64,000 bases of DNA from Chryseobacterium viscerum (GTDB lineage: Bacteria > Bacteroidota > Bacteroidia > Flavobacteriales > Weeksellaceae). The number at the start of each line of letters is the position of its first letter. The stretch's first letter is position 1. The notes under the pieces are model-generated. The model searched no databases. It had not been told where the DNA came from and saw only the letters and a list, made by a program, of their open reading frames with translations. Shown here piece after piece: positions 53,146 to 64,000 of the stretch. Both the position numbers and the translations under genes were made by a program. The DNA is taken from positions 2,852,001-2,916,000 of the forward strand of contig NZ_JAPDFT010000001.1 in assembly GCF_025949665.1 (NCBI RefSeq). Reading direction: 5' to 3'.

Positions 53146-53283
53146 TTAAGCTGTAATCTGCTTTGGTTCTTTTTCATTCTGATCTTCTTTTTTATCAAGT
53201 TTCTCAGATATTTTTTTAACAATATATTCTATCGCTATAGGTGCCAGGATTGCAATTAATGCTTTAAATATTCTCGATTTCAT
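53146..53283 (-). CDS. small protein, 45 aa, one amphipathic/membrane helix plus charged tail
   Basis: ATG at 53283 opens a 45-codon frame: MKSRIFKALIAILAPIAIEY (hydrophobic helix) then a highly charged Lys/Glu tail (KKISEKLDKKEDQNEKEPK) and stop at 53146. The strong terminator right after supports a real transcript. The design resembles a small membrane-associated peptide; no family recognised. A hydrophobic helix with a charged tail also occurs in type I toxins, which is only a possibility. Confidence 0.6.
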   Translation of the reverse strand: MKSRIFKALIAILAPIAIEYIVKKISEKLDKKEDQNEKEPKQITA

Positions 53284-53502
53284 AATATGGTTTTATTAGG
53301 TTATTAATACAATTTCCAAGCCAAGATAAAAATGTAAAAATAAATTATCTTCAACAGCACTTTACTAATCGTACACATAATCGGTGAAATTAAAAATAAA
53401 AAAATACTCACTATACCTACCAATTTTCTCAATTTAAAAACATCTTAAATATCATTATGGAAAACTTTTTTAGTATCCAAAATATCGATATAATTTTACT
53501 GT

Positions 53503-53703
53503 ATGAAACATATAGAAAAATTAATTATAAAGTACTTACAGGTAGGATTAACTCAGCAAGAAGCATCCGAACGGTTTAAAAATGATGGCATTAACACTAA
53601 CAGTTTAAGTTCAATTGAAAGCGAATCAATAAAATCAAAGAATTTTATGAAGCAAAAACATTGTTTCACCTTGCTTGCATTCTATATAATAAAAAAGTTT
53701 TAG
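53503..53703 (+). pseudogene. small helix-turn-helix regulator gene with probable frameshift
   Basis: The first 40 residues (KLIIKYLQVGLTQQEASERF...NSLSSIES) look like a short LuxR-like HTH used in Bacteroidetes. After residue 40 the frame turns into SESIKSKNFMKQ, whereas inserting one base near 53625 gives EINKIKEFYEAKTLFHLACI, a natural helical continuation. So one base was probably lost. It lies about 80 bases before the double-glycine peptide gene. Confidence 0.6.
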
Positions 53704-53781
53704 TAAATATATATTCCCACAAGTGGGATTTAAAAAAATATTATATAATTGTATTGTTAATTAATTAAAAAACAAAATTGT

Positions 53782-53982
53782 ATGAAAACATTTAAAAAAC
53801 TTTCGAGAGAAAATTTAAAAACAATTAGTGGGGGTGCTTTAGGTATGAGTGAAAACTTAGAACCAGTTGGAGCTGGTACATATGCTTGCTGTATAGGTAC
53901 TAAATGTAGTTCTACTGTTGTTGTAACGACAACTGATGATCTTACTTGTACTACCCCTGGCTCTGTATTAGTTAAATTGTAA
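53782..53982 (+). CDS. double-glycine leader, bacteriocin-like peptide
   Basis: A 66-aa precursor: the leader MKTFKKLSRENLKTISGG ends in Gly17-Gly18, the processing site of peptidase-containing ABC exporters. The 48-residue core has four cysteines (a CC pair at 36-37, C43 and C57) and a Thr/Val/Ser-rich stretch. It matches the Chryseobacterium bacteriocin-like protein type. No maturation enzyme or exporter is in the window. A GLPGLI gene follows 53 bases on. Confidence 0.78.
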   Translation: MKTFKKLSRENLKTISGGALGMSENLEPVGAGTYACCIGTKCSSTVVVTTTDDLTCTTPGSVLVKL

Positions 53983-54035
53983 AATTTTATAGTTGGTCAT
54001 TTAAAATAAATGACCAACTATATTTTAATAAAATT

Positions 54036-54860
54036 ATGAGAAACTTATTTTTGCTAATTTATTTTATTTCGAGTTTTGTTTATGGGCAGAATATTAGATT
54101 TGTTTATAATTATACCTCTATTCCTGATAGTTTAAATAAAAGTAATGCCATAAATGAGATAACGATTTTAGAATTAGATAAAAAAGGAGGAAAATCCATC
54201 TTTTCTAGCCTAAAAAAAATAATTTCAGACTCAACTATGCAAATAAATGCAGGAAAAGGAATTTATATATTTCCTGATCCTCTGATCAAAACACAATATG
54301 TTATTGAAAAAGATATAGAAAAAAAAGATTTATTTTTTTACACTCAAAATCATACTATAAACCCTGTCTTTAAGGTAGAAGATAAAAGGAAAATGGATTG
54401 GGAAATTTTAAAGGAAAAAAAACAAATTTTGTCATATCCTGTACAAAAAGCAACTACAGTATTTGGGGGAAGAAAGTGGAACGCATGGTTTACACAAGAT
54501 ATACCTATTTCAGATGGGCCATATAAATTTAATGGTCTACCAGGATTAATACTTCAAATATGTGATGCTACTAATAGTCATTGCTATAATCTAATTGGCA
54601 TTTCAAAACTTCGGAATAATTCTTATAAGATACTCGAAGACAATTCATATAGAGGATTTAAAATAATAAGTTTAGAACAGTATATAGATTCAGTAAAAGA
54701 ATTTAAAAGAGATCCTATGAAAAGTGTCAGACAGAAAATATTCAGGAATGAAATTTTTTTTAGTAGTGAACAGCAAAAATCTGAGTACCTAAGGAATATT
54801 GAAAAAGAATTAAAAAAAGAGATCTCAGAAAACAATAATCCCATAGAAATTTATAAATAA
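54036..54860 (+). CDS. GLPGLI family protein
   Basis: A 274-aa exported protein (signal MRNLFLLIYFISSFVYGQ) with the family signature at about residues 160-185: DGPYKFNGLPGLILQICD, after the WNAWFTQDIPIS motif. GLPGLI proteins are confined to Bacteroidetes, unknown in function and often near secreted peptides and transport genes. Very AT-rich, as is the adjacent peptide gene; the two probably form a unit. The 209 bases downstream hold nothing I recognise. Confidence 0.85.
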   Translation: MRNLFLLIYFISSFVYGQNIRFVYNYTSIPDSLNKSNAINEITILELDKKGGKSIFSSLKKIISDSTMQINAGKGIYIFPDPLIKTQYVIEKDIEKKDLFFYTQNHTINPVFKVEDKRKMDWEILKEKKQILSYPVQKATTVFGGRKWNAWFTQDIPISDGPYKFNGLPGLILQICDATNSHCYNLIGISKLRNNSYKILEDNSYRGFKIISLEQYIDSVKEFKRDPMKSVRQKIFRNEIFFSSEQQKSEYLRNIEKELKKEISENNNPIEIYK

Positions 54861-55069
54861 TTAAAAATTCTATTCTGGATTTTCTATATCTCCAAAAAAA
54901 ATCAATATTGACAAGTTTACTATACGATGTATTCCCAAAGTAACATTTTGCAGCCGCCCATTATAGTTTTAACTAGAATATTAATATTATAAACACCTTA
55001 CAAATCAATCTGTTTTAAGTACTAAATCTTTCCTTAGGTTTTACCATCTAAGTAATATTTAAAATAAAG

Positions 55070-56089
55070 TTAATTCTCATCAGGAACAATAAGGCTTTGG
55101 TAGTTTTTACGACCGGCATTGAACTTTTCTTCCATTTTCACTCTTAATTTACGGGGTTTATGAACAATCAGACTATCCCCAAACCCAAGCAGCAATCTTT
55201 CTAATTCAAAATTGATCTGAACACATATTTTGAATAAAGTACCGTCCTGATCTTCCCTGATGATTTCCTGGCTTTTGTGCAGTGGCTTGGTCTTCACATA
55301 AGGCGCATTTCCAGAATCTACCCAGAAAATAACATTTCTCGGGTCCATTGATTCCGAAACGGTAACTCCTACAATATCTTTGAAATATTCATCTCCATCC
55401 AGATCCTTATCAATATATGGAAGACTTTCATCTGTTTCAATATTTTCCATTCTGTCCAGAGCCAGATTGTACATTTTCTGTTTATAAAGACAGATCAGAA
55501 ACCAACGGTTATTGAATTCCTTCAATAGCTGCGGATGCACAGTAAATACATTGGATTCTCTTGCCGTAAAGCTTTTGTAAAGAATCTTCAGTACTTTTTT
55601 ATTCGCAATACTTTCATACAGAATATCAATATGTTCCAGGCCTTTCAGCTGTTCATTTTTATCCAGGTGAATAATTGATTTCTGGCTGGTTGACTGAATT
55701 GAATCTTCCAGTTTCTGAATAACCCCATTCATCTCTTTGAACATAGAAAAGTCCTTGAACTGTTTTAAAATCTGAACTGCATTGTTCATAGCTTTCAGGT
55801 CACTTTCATTCACAGAAATATTATGAATACTGTAGTCAGGATCACTGTAGCGGTAATATTTTCTTTCGTAGACTTCAATAGGAGCCTCATATCCGAATTT
55901 TTCACTCCGCATATTCTGAAGATCGAGCTGAACCGTCCGCTTACTTACATAGGATTCTTTTCCTTCAAATTCAAATAATGCTTCCGAACATTCATCAATG
56001 AGGTCTTCCAGCGTATATTTCCTGTATTTGTTTTTAAGACATTTGTCTAATGTTTTATAACGGATCAGAGCGTTTTTATTGGATGACAT
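55070..56089 (-). CDS. WYL-domain transcriptional regulator
   Basis: A 339-aa protein with an N-terminal winged helix (1-90; IRYKTLDKCLKNKYRKYTLEDLIDEC, VSKRTVQLDLQNMRS) and a WYL domain (about 150-230; VLKILYKSFTARESNVFTVHPQLLKEFNNRWFLIC) followed by a WCX-like C terminus. WYL regulators sense nucleic acid or nucleotide ligands and commonly control DNA- and RNA-damage or defence genes. It lies beside a HopJ-like gene and divergent to rtcB. Confidence 0.85.
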   Translation of the reverse strand: MSSNKNALIRYKTLDKCLKNKYRKYTLEDLIDECSEALFEFEGKESYVSKRTVQLDLQNMRSEKFGYEAPIEVYERKYYRYSDPDYSIHNISVNESDLKAMNNAVQILKQFKDFSMFKEMNGVIQKLEDSIQSTSQKSIIHLDKNEQLKGLEHIDILYESIANKKVLKILYKSFTARESNVFTVHPQLLKEFNNRWFLICLYKQKMYNLALDRMENIETDESLPYIDKDLDGDEYFKDIVGVTVSESMDPRNVIFWVDSGNAPYVKTKPLHKSQEIIREDQDGTLFKICVQINFELERLLLGFGDSLIVHKPRKLRVKMEEKFNAGRKNYQSLIVPDEN

Positions 56090-56159
56090 ACCTTAGTGTT
56101 TAATGATTGGTGTTTTTAAATAAGCTCTTCACTTATTTGTTTTTGCTCTTTTCTAAAAA

Positions 56160-56495
56160 CTATTTTTCCTTTAAGGCATTTTCGTCAAAAGTAATTCCCT
56201 CCCAGCCAAACTTCATAAAGTTTCGGATATTCTGATGATCACTTCCTTCAGGGTTTTTCAAAACATCTTCCCTATAGAATTCTCCAAAGAGCCAAAGTGT
56301 TTCTTCTTTAGTCAGATCCTGAATGCTTGCAAAACTGAAAACTTTACACGAACCATTGTTCTGTCCTGCCTGATTCGTAGTATCCCCATTTTGAAAAGCT
56401 GTAGGTGTAAACTCATAATGATCATCAATGTGCGCAATAACGTCACCAAACTGGATGGTTTCCGGGAAATGTCTTAATTGTTCTAATAGTACCAT
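56160..56495 (-). CDS. HopJ type III effector family protein
   Basis: A 111-aa protein matching the HopJ family: FPETIQFGDVIAHIDDHYEFTPTAF, GQNNGSCKVFSFASIQDLTKEETLWLFGEFYREDVL and the ending EGSDHQNIRNFMKFGWEGITF. The family is widespread in non-pathogens, so the effector name is historical. The gene is divergent from rtcB, sharing a 170-base control region, and just upstream of the WYL gene. Confidence 0.85.
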   Translation of the reverse strand: MVLLEQLRHFPETIQFGDVIAHIDDHYEFTPTAFQNGDTTNQAGQNNGSCKVFSFASIQDLTKEETLWLFGEFYREDVLKNPEGSDHQNIRNFMKFGWEGITFDENALKEK

Positions 56496-56611
56496 AACTG
56501 CAGATTTTAATTTTGTTTTATATTGTTTCAGGCTTATTTGCCAATGTATGGATCAGCTTTTTCGCCTTTTTTATAACTTTTTTGTAAAAATAATTAAAAT
56601 TTCTTTATCTA

Positions 56612-56630
56612 CGCAAAACTATTGCGCAAT
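56612..56630. promoter_or_regulatory. candidate operator between hopJ-like and rtcB
   Basis: Three overlapping half-sites: CGCAA (56612-56616), TTGCG (56622-56626), CGCAA (56625-56629). The last two form the perfect palindrome ATTGCGCAAT, and the first two an inverted repeat with a 5-base gap. It is 36 bases before the rtcB ATG. A possible site for the WYL regulator; inference only. Confidence 0.45.
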
Positions 56631-56659
56631 AATGATATTACTTTGCATCATCAAAATGA

Positions 56660-58048
<1,389 letters not shown>

Positions 58049-58079
58049 TTTTTAATAATTAAATCTATAACTAATAACC

Positions 58080-58110
58080 AACCTTACGGGTTTTAGAAAC
58101 CCGTAAGGTT
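58080..58110 (+). terminator. hairpin after rtcB
   Basis: A 14-bp perfect stem (58080-58093 with 58097-58110), TAG loop. The following T-tract is poor, so it may stabilise the mRNA or act as a weak terminator. Confidence 0.65.
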
Positions 58111-58170
58111 TGAATAAAAGCAATAACCCAATTTTACAGCACTAAAAAGTTATTTTTAAAGAAAAAATTA

Positions 58171-58305
58171 AAGGCAAAGAAAGTTCCTATATTTCCAGAT
58201 TTACTTTCCGCCTTTTTACAAATTTTAAGGCAAAGGGAGTTCCTATATTTTTTTGGATAAATTACTCCCCGCTTTTTATAAACTATAGGTAAAAGGAGTT
58301 CCTAT
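58171..58305. repeat. three direct repeats before the TerD-like gene
   Basis: The unit AAGGCAAAGGGAGTTCCTAT recurs three times with variation, starting at 58171, 58227 and 58287 (period 56-60). Between copies a related ATTTACTTTCCGCCTTTTTA / AATTACTCCCCGCTTTTTAT is also repeated. They fill the 309-base gap between rtcB and the downstream gene. Confidence 0.85.
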
Positions 58306-58357
58306 ACCCTTCACTTTTAATGAACCTACTCCTCACTTATTTTTTAAAATTAAAACA

Positions 58358-60112
58358 ATGAAAACACTACAATTATTCAATGCTGTATTGGCTAGAAAAT
58401 CCGATGAAAAGCCATTTATTTCTGATGATGGTTTTATCATTGAGCCTGATGCTTTATGGGCGAAAAATGAAATCATCTCTTATTATGCAAAGGAAAAACT
58501 GAATGGAAATGATTTGAATAAAACGTTCCATAAATCCTGGGAGAAAATAAAAAATACTTCCAGAATCGAATTGTTTTTTGAACAGATCAGACATTATATT
58601 TCAACCTATGGAAGTAACTTTCAGAGTGAAATTTACATTCCTGCTGAAATACTGAATGTTCCTGATATGAAGCTGGTTTTTAAAGTCATTAAAGCTTATA
58701 CAACAGAAGAAATGCAGGAAAAATGCCTTTCTCTCCTAAAGTCAGGAATTGCTTTGAAAGAAGAAACCATTGATGATTTGCTGTATATTCTGCATACGGA
58801 ACTGGAATATGATTTCACTGGAAAAGAAAATATCAGAAATAAGGAAGCCATTATAAAAATAGCTGATCTATACGATATTTATCCAGAAAATCCAGTTGAG
58901 TTTTTCCGTTATGTTATTTATAAAACGACCCATACCACACTTTTAATCAAAAACGATGATTTAATTGGTTTAATTAAGCAAAGTAATTTTGACCCAACCT
59001 ATCTGTTTGAAAGCTTTGGTATGGAAAAAATAGCAGAAATTTTCAACAGATTTAAGCCATTATTCCTTGCTTATAAAAACAGAGCACCAAAAGCAATCAA
59101 TAAAATTTCAAAGCTATCTAAAGTACATCATAAGCCATTGATTTCAAACCCATTGAATGATGCTACAAATACATTACTGGAAAACAGTGATTGGCATTGG
59201 CTGGAAAATGCGACACCGTTCGCATTATTCAAAGCATTATCAGCATGTTATTCAAGAATGTATGGCCAGGATACTTTTGTCTATAGAGTCAGAAATGGAA
59301 AATCGTGGGTGAAAAAAGGTAAGGAAACTTATGTGAATCAGTTCAACTATGATTTTATTTTAGATTTTCTGAAACTGAAATATGAAAACCTTTCCGGAAA
59401 GAAATTCTATTTCCCGGAGAATGTAGAATTTGCATTACCAACTTCTGAAAAAATGTTTGTTGGAAATATTCCTACCGGAACCCGTTTTTATGGTGAAAGA
59501 CTGGCCGTTGGTATTTATTGGGAAGATAAATGGGGCGCTAATGACCTTGACCTTTCAGGAGTGAATATCGATGGAAAAATAGGCTGGAATGCGGCGTATA
59601 ATCACGGTGATGGACAATTGATGTACTCCGGAGATATGACTTCTGCTCCCAACGGGGCTGTGGAATATCTTTACGCCAATAAAGGGCAATGTGCACCAAC
59701 ACTTGTCATGAACAACGTTTTCAGTGGAGATGCTAATTGCGGATATAAAATCGTCATCGGAAAAGGAGATAACATTTCTTACGACTATATGATGAATCCG
59801 AACAGTCTGTTTGCTGAAGCCAGGTGTAATTCTGTTCAGAAACAAACGATTCTGGGAATGCTGGTGACAAAAAACGAAAAGCAATGTTTCGTACTGTTGA
59901 ATTTCGGAGCCGGGCATTCTCATGTTTCAGGAAATAGTCAGATTTCCATGATGGCAACGAGTGCACTGTATCAGCAATGGTATGATGCTATGCCTTTCAA
60001 TGAGCTTGTAAAAGAGCTTGGAGCTGAGATTACGACAGAAAAATCCGAGGCTGACTTTGATTTTTCACTGGAAAGCCTGGAAAAAGATAGTTTTATCAGG
60101 ATTTTTAAATAA
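58358..60112 (+). CDS. large protein with C-terminal TerD-like domain
   Basis: A 584-aa cytoplasmic protein. The N-terminal 380 residues are mostly helical with no domain I can name. The C-terminal part (about 385-560) reads LAVGIYWEDKWGANDLDLSGVNIDGKIGWNAAYNHGDG...LMYSGDMTSAPNGAVEYLY, which matches the DLDLS and SGDxTSAP pattern of TerD-like proteins such as the MXAN_6230 group. The gene follows rtcB, suggesting a shared stress or RNA-damage role. No RING domain seen. The exact family needs a profile search. Confidence 0.7.
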   Translation: MKTLQLFNAVLARKSDEKPFISDDGFIIEPDALWAKNEIISYYAKEKLNGNDLNKTFHKSWEKIKNTSRIELFFEQIRHYISTYGSNFQSEIYIPAEILNVPDMKLVFKVIKAYTTEEMQEKCLSLLKSGIALKEETIDDLLYILHTELEYDFTGKENIRNKEAIIKIADLYDIYPENPVEFFRYVIYKTTHTTLLIKNDDLIGLIKQSNFDPTYLFESFGMEKIAEIFNRFKPLFLAYKNRAPKAINKISKLSKVHHKPLISNPLNDATNTLLENSDWHWLENATPFALFKALSACYSRMYGQDTFVYRVRNGKSWVKKGKETYVNQFNYDFILDFLKLKYENLSGKKFYFPENVEFALPTSEKMFVGNIPTGTRFYGERLAVGIYWEDKWGANDLDLSGVNIDGKIGWNAAYNHGDGQLMYSGDMTSAPNGAVEYLYANKGQCAPTLVMNNVFSGDANCGYKIVIGKGDNISYDYMMNPNSLFAEARCNSVQKQTILGMLVTKNEKQCFVLLNFGAGHSHVSGNSQISMMATSALYQQWYDAMPFNELVKELGAEITTEKSEADFDFSLESLEKDSFIRIFK

Positions 60113-60121
60113 ATTCTTTCA

Positions 60122-60152
60122 CGTCATCTGATTGTATCGGGTGGCGTTTTTT
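60122..60152 (+). terminator. terminator of the TerD-like gene
   Basis: An 11-bp stem with three G-U pairs (60122-60132 with 60136-60146), TGT loop, and six Ts, ten bases after the stop. Confidence 0.78.
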
Positions 60153-60171
60153 GTGGCTTGGGTTACGAGAA

Positions 60172-60359
60172 CGTGGAAAAACCACCCCGTCAAAAATTCT
60201 TTGAATTTTTGCCACCCCTCCAAAGGAGGGGAATTTTTACGTCTTCAGTTGGGATATTGGCCAGCACTACACTTTACGAATAAAGAAGGCGGGATTCCTA
60301 CGGAATGACAAACTGTGTGGATAGACCATCCTTGCAATTGTGTCATTCCGTAGGAATCC
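60172..60359. repeat. dispersed two-module intergenic repeat, copy 4 (A then B)
   Basis: Module A (60180-60249; ACCACCCCGTCAAAAATTC, CCCCTCCAAAGGAGGGG, TTACGTCTTCAG) then module B (60292-60358), whose arms GGATTCCTACGGAATGACA and TGTCATTCCGTAGGAATCC are perfectly complementary over 19 bases around a 29-base centre. The best-preserved copy in the window. Confidence 0.95.
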
Positions 60360-60400
60360 AACCTTCAAAATTTAGAATTACCTTATGTATTCTATTACAA

Positions 60401-60480
60401 AAGGTTTAAGCTTTGGCTAAAGCCCTTTGTAAAATTAATATTTATCAAACGGACTAAAGTCCGTTCCTATTGAAGATTGA
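60401..60480. repeat. second dispersed repeat type (GGCTAAAGCC / GGACTAAAGTCC)
   Basis: Two short palindromic pieces, TTGGCTAAAGCC and ACGGACTAAAGTCCGT, followed by TCCTATTGA. A mutated relative is at 16229-16262. It lies between copy 4 and the isolated module B. Confidence 0.6.
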
Positions 60481-60488
60481 CATTGCCT

Positions 60489-60554
60489 GGATTCCTGCGG
60501 AATGACAACTGTACGGATAAAACCCTATTGCTATTGTGTCATTCCGTAGGAATC
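60489..60554. repeat. isolated module B (hairpin) of the dispersed repeat
   Basis: Arms GGATTCCTGCGGAATGACA and TGTCATTCCGTAGGAATC with one mismatch around a centre of about 29 bases; no module A beside it. It shows that module B can exist alone. With copy 4 and the second repeat type it fills the gene-free stretch 60113-60594. Confidence 0.9.
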
Positions 60555-60594
60555 TAAACATCACATTATTCATAGTATAGCGTTTTCACACTCC

Positions 60595-61149
60595 CTATAC
60601 GTTCATCTTTTTAACAGAAAAAATTCCTTCATTTACATCAATAATCACTTTCTTCCCATAATCAATCTGAATACTGAACATATTCTCCAGTGGAAACTGA
60701 AGTACAGTTTGAAGGATCAGGCGAATGACTCCGGCATGAGTAATGATAAGTGCTTTATTGGTCTCTTTTTTTTCAATCAATTCATTCCAGAAACTGACAA
60801 CACGGGCCTGCATTTCAAGAAGATTTTCACCGCCAGAGGCATTTACATAAATAAAATCTTTGTACCAGGGATTAATTTCTTCTTCGGGAATATCGGTCCA
60901 TTTTTTCATTTCCCAGTTCCCGAAATTCATTTCGCGAAGCCTTTCGTCTGTTTGATAATCAAATTTTAAAAAATCAGCTAAAAGATGGCAACGCTGAGAA
61001 GGACTTGAAATAATCATATCATAATCCTTGTCTATGTCCAACGTTTTAAAATCTTCAGTATAACCTTTCCGCAAAGGTATTTCAGCAAAACCATAACATA
61101 GGTTTTCAGGATTTTCTACAGCGGTATGACGGATTAAGTGAATTTCCAT
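60595..61149 (-). CDS. cobC: alpha-ribazole phosphatase (histidine phosphatase family)
   Basis: A 184-aa enzyme of the phosphoglycerate-mutase-like fold. The catalytic motif LIRHTAVENP is at residue 5 and the second His in IITHAGVIRLIL at about residue 138. It removes phosphate from alpha-ribazole phosphate (or adenosylcobalamin phosphate) in cobalamin nucleotide-loop assembly. Its start overlaps cobS by 16 bases, completing a cobT-cobS-cobC operon. Confidence 0.88.
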   Translation of the reverse strand: MEIHLIRHTAVENPENLCYGFAEIPLRKGYTEDFKTLDIDKDYDMIISSPSQRCHLLADFLKFDYQTDERLREMNFGNWEMKKWTDIPEEEINPWYKDFIYVNASGGENLLEMQARVVSFWNELIEKKETNKALIITHAGVIRLILQTVLQFPLENMFSIQIDYGKKVIIDVNEGIFSVKKMNV

Positions 61150-61922
61150 ATGATGATTGTTCCTAAATAAAATAAAACTTCACAAACCTGCTGTACTGAA
61201 CCCAGACAGTCGCCTGTATAACCACCAATGTATTTTTTAAAATACCAGCCCATATACATTTTCCCTGAATAAGCCAGAGCAAATGCAAAAATCAAACGCC
61301 AGTCCGGAATCAGGGTAAAAGCAATTAAAACACTGACGAATCCTACTAACAAAGCCATTCCATCTAAAGGTTTATTGGCCAGAGGTTTTGATTTGCTGGC
61401 ATCAATATCGGTAACATATTGATGGGTATAAATCATCGTTCCCGAGATAAACCGGCTTACCGTATGTGATAAAACAATAATGCCCAGAACCCGAATTGCA
61501 TCAACACCAGTACTTCCCAAAGCCTTGATACTGTAAAACTTCAAAGCAAAAAGAAGGATAATCCCGATGGTTCCATACGCTCCTACCCGGCTGTCTTTCA
61601 TTATGGTCAGAATTTTTTCCTTTCCATATCCGCCACCGAAACTATCGCACATATCTGTAAAACCATCTTCATGAAAAGCTCCGGTCAACAAAACACTGGA
61701 GATCATCATGAGCACAATCCCAATTTCAAGATTAAAAAGCATCGTAGAAAGATAAAGAACCACTGCATTAATCAATCCTATGACCAACCCAACCCATGCA
61801 AAATATTTCTGAGACTTATTCATGATCTCACCGGAATACGGAATGGTAAACGGAACCGGAATTCTGGTGAAAAACATCAGTGCAGTTACAAAGTAGATCA
61901 GTTCATTTTTTATGGCTTTCAT
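61134..61922 (-). CDS. cobS: adenosylcobinamide-GDP ribazoletransferase
   Basis: A 262-aa inner-membrane enzyme with about six helices that joins adenosylcobinamide-GDP to alpha-ribazole (phosphate). Motifs: LMFFTRIPVP near the start and the catalytic Asp-rich GAFHEDGFTDMCDSFGGGY. YTGDCLGSVQQVCEV near the end is also typical. It starts directly after the cobT stop with no gap and overlaps cobC. Confidence 0.93.
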   Translation of the reverse strand: MKAIKNELIYFVTALMFFTRIPVPFTIPYSGEIMNKSQKYFAWVGLVIGLINAVVLYLSTMLFNLEIGIVLMMISSVLLTGAFHEDGFTDMCDSFGGGYGKEKILTIMKDSRVGAYGTIGIILLFALKFYSIKALGSTGVDAIRVLGIIVLSHTVSRFISGTMIYTHQYVTDIDASKSKPLANKPLDGMALLVGFVSVLIAFTLIPDWRLIFAFALAYSGKMYMGWYFKKYIGGYTGDCLGSVQQVCEVLFYLGTIIIWKFT

Positions 61923-62939
<1,017 letters not shown>

Positions 62940-63059
62940 TTATGTTAAATGGAAAAGTGCAATATTAGTGAAATGGGGAGGATTTTGTATAATGTACAAT
63001 GTAAAAAGTAAAATGTATTGAGGATAAGGGCTGGAAGTTGGAAACCGGGAACTGGAAGT

Positions 63060-64000
<941 letters not shown>

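Noticed and set aside
56160..56495. Pathogenicity effector reading of the HopJ-like protein
   Set aside because: The family name is historical; no type III secretion genes or chaperones are present and homologues are common in non-pathogens.

Overview
The window looks like a chromosomal segment of a Chryseobacterium-like member of the Flavobacteriia (Bacteroidota). The evidence is low GC, promoters of the Bacteroidetes type (TAnnTTTG near -7 with a TTG-like box about 19 nt upstream), and many family markers: DUF1599, BT_3928-type DoxX/MauE protein, DUF1501/DUF1800 pair, a GLPGLI protein, a double-glycine bacteriocin-like peptide, a DnaG without zinc cysteines, and GxxExxY. I saw no rRNA, tRNA, CRISPR array or insertion sequence.

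Layout. 1-1750: small protein and secreted M28 peptidase. 1864-9344 (minus strand): a complete isoleucine/valine operon ilvE-D-B-N-C-A headed by two attenuators in series. Each has its own Ile/Val-rich leader peptide and its own intrinsic terminator, behind a single good promoter. 9360-16300: folP, DUF1599, DoxX-like protein, TerB-like protein, oligopeptidase B, a GxxExxY gene without a usable start codon, and tpiA. 16314-29250: phytase-like lipoprotein, clpP, dnaG, tsaE, alanine dehydrogenase, a LytS/LytTR two-component pair, a CPA2 antiporter and several unknowns.

29799-40148 is the main accessory island. A LysM protein, a LysM+DUF4280 (PAAR-like) protein and an 883-aa protein ending in a GH19-like and a CHAP-like domain form a probable contractile-injection (T6SS-type) effector module. 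It is followed by a run of AT-rich lipoprotein genes: two long paralogues, an SH3b lipoprotein broken by a frameshift, a third diverged member with the same SH3b tail, a decayed lipoprotein gene and a small one. These are candidate immunity proteins for a peptidoglycan-attacking toxin. A 78-bp perfect direct repeat shows recent segmental duplication.

40224-49627: tyrA (prephenate dehydrogenase) behind a Tyr-Tyr-Tyr leader-peptide attenuator, then L-serine dehydratase, a Crp/Fnr regulator with an azoreductase, an ammonium transporter, two YceI proteins, glucokinase and an outer-membrane protein. 50015-54860: DUF1800/DUF1501 pair, small proteins, a double-glycine peptide next to a GLPGLI protein. 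55070-64000: a likely RNA-repair neighbourhood (WYL regulator, HopJ-like protein, RtcB ligase, TerD-like protein and, at the window edge, an RlaP-type nucleotidyltransferase) interrupted by the cobalamin genes cobC-cobS-cobT.

Intergenic DNA carries a two-module dispersed repeat (four full copies and one partial) that can form long hairpins, and several kinds of short tandem repeats. The strongest regulatory discoveries are the tandem ilv attenuators and the tyrA attenuator. In both, the leader start codon lies exactly four nucleotides after the TTTG of the promoter, which suggests leaderless translation of the regulatory peptides.
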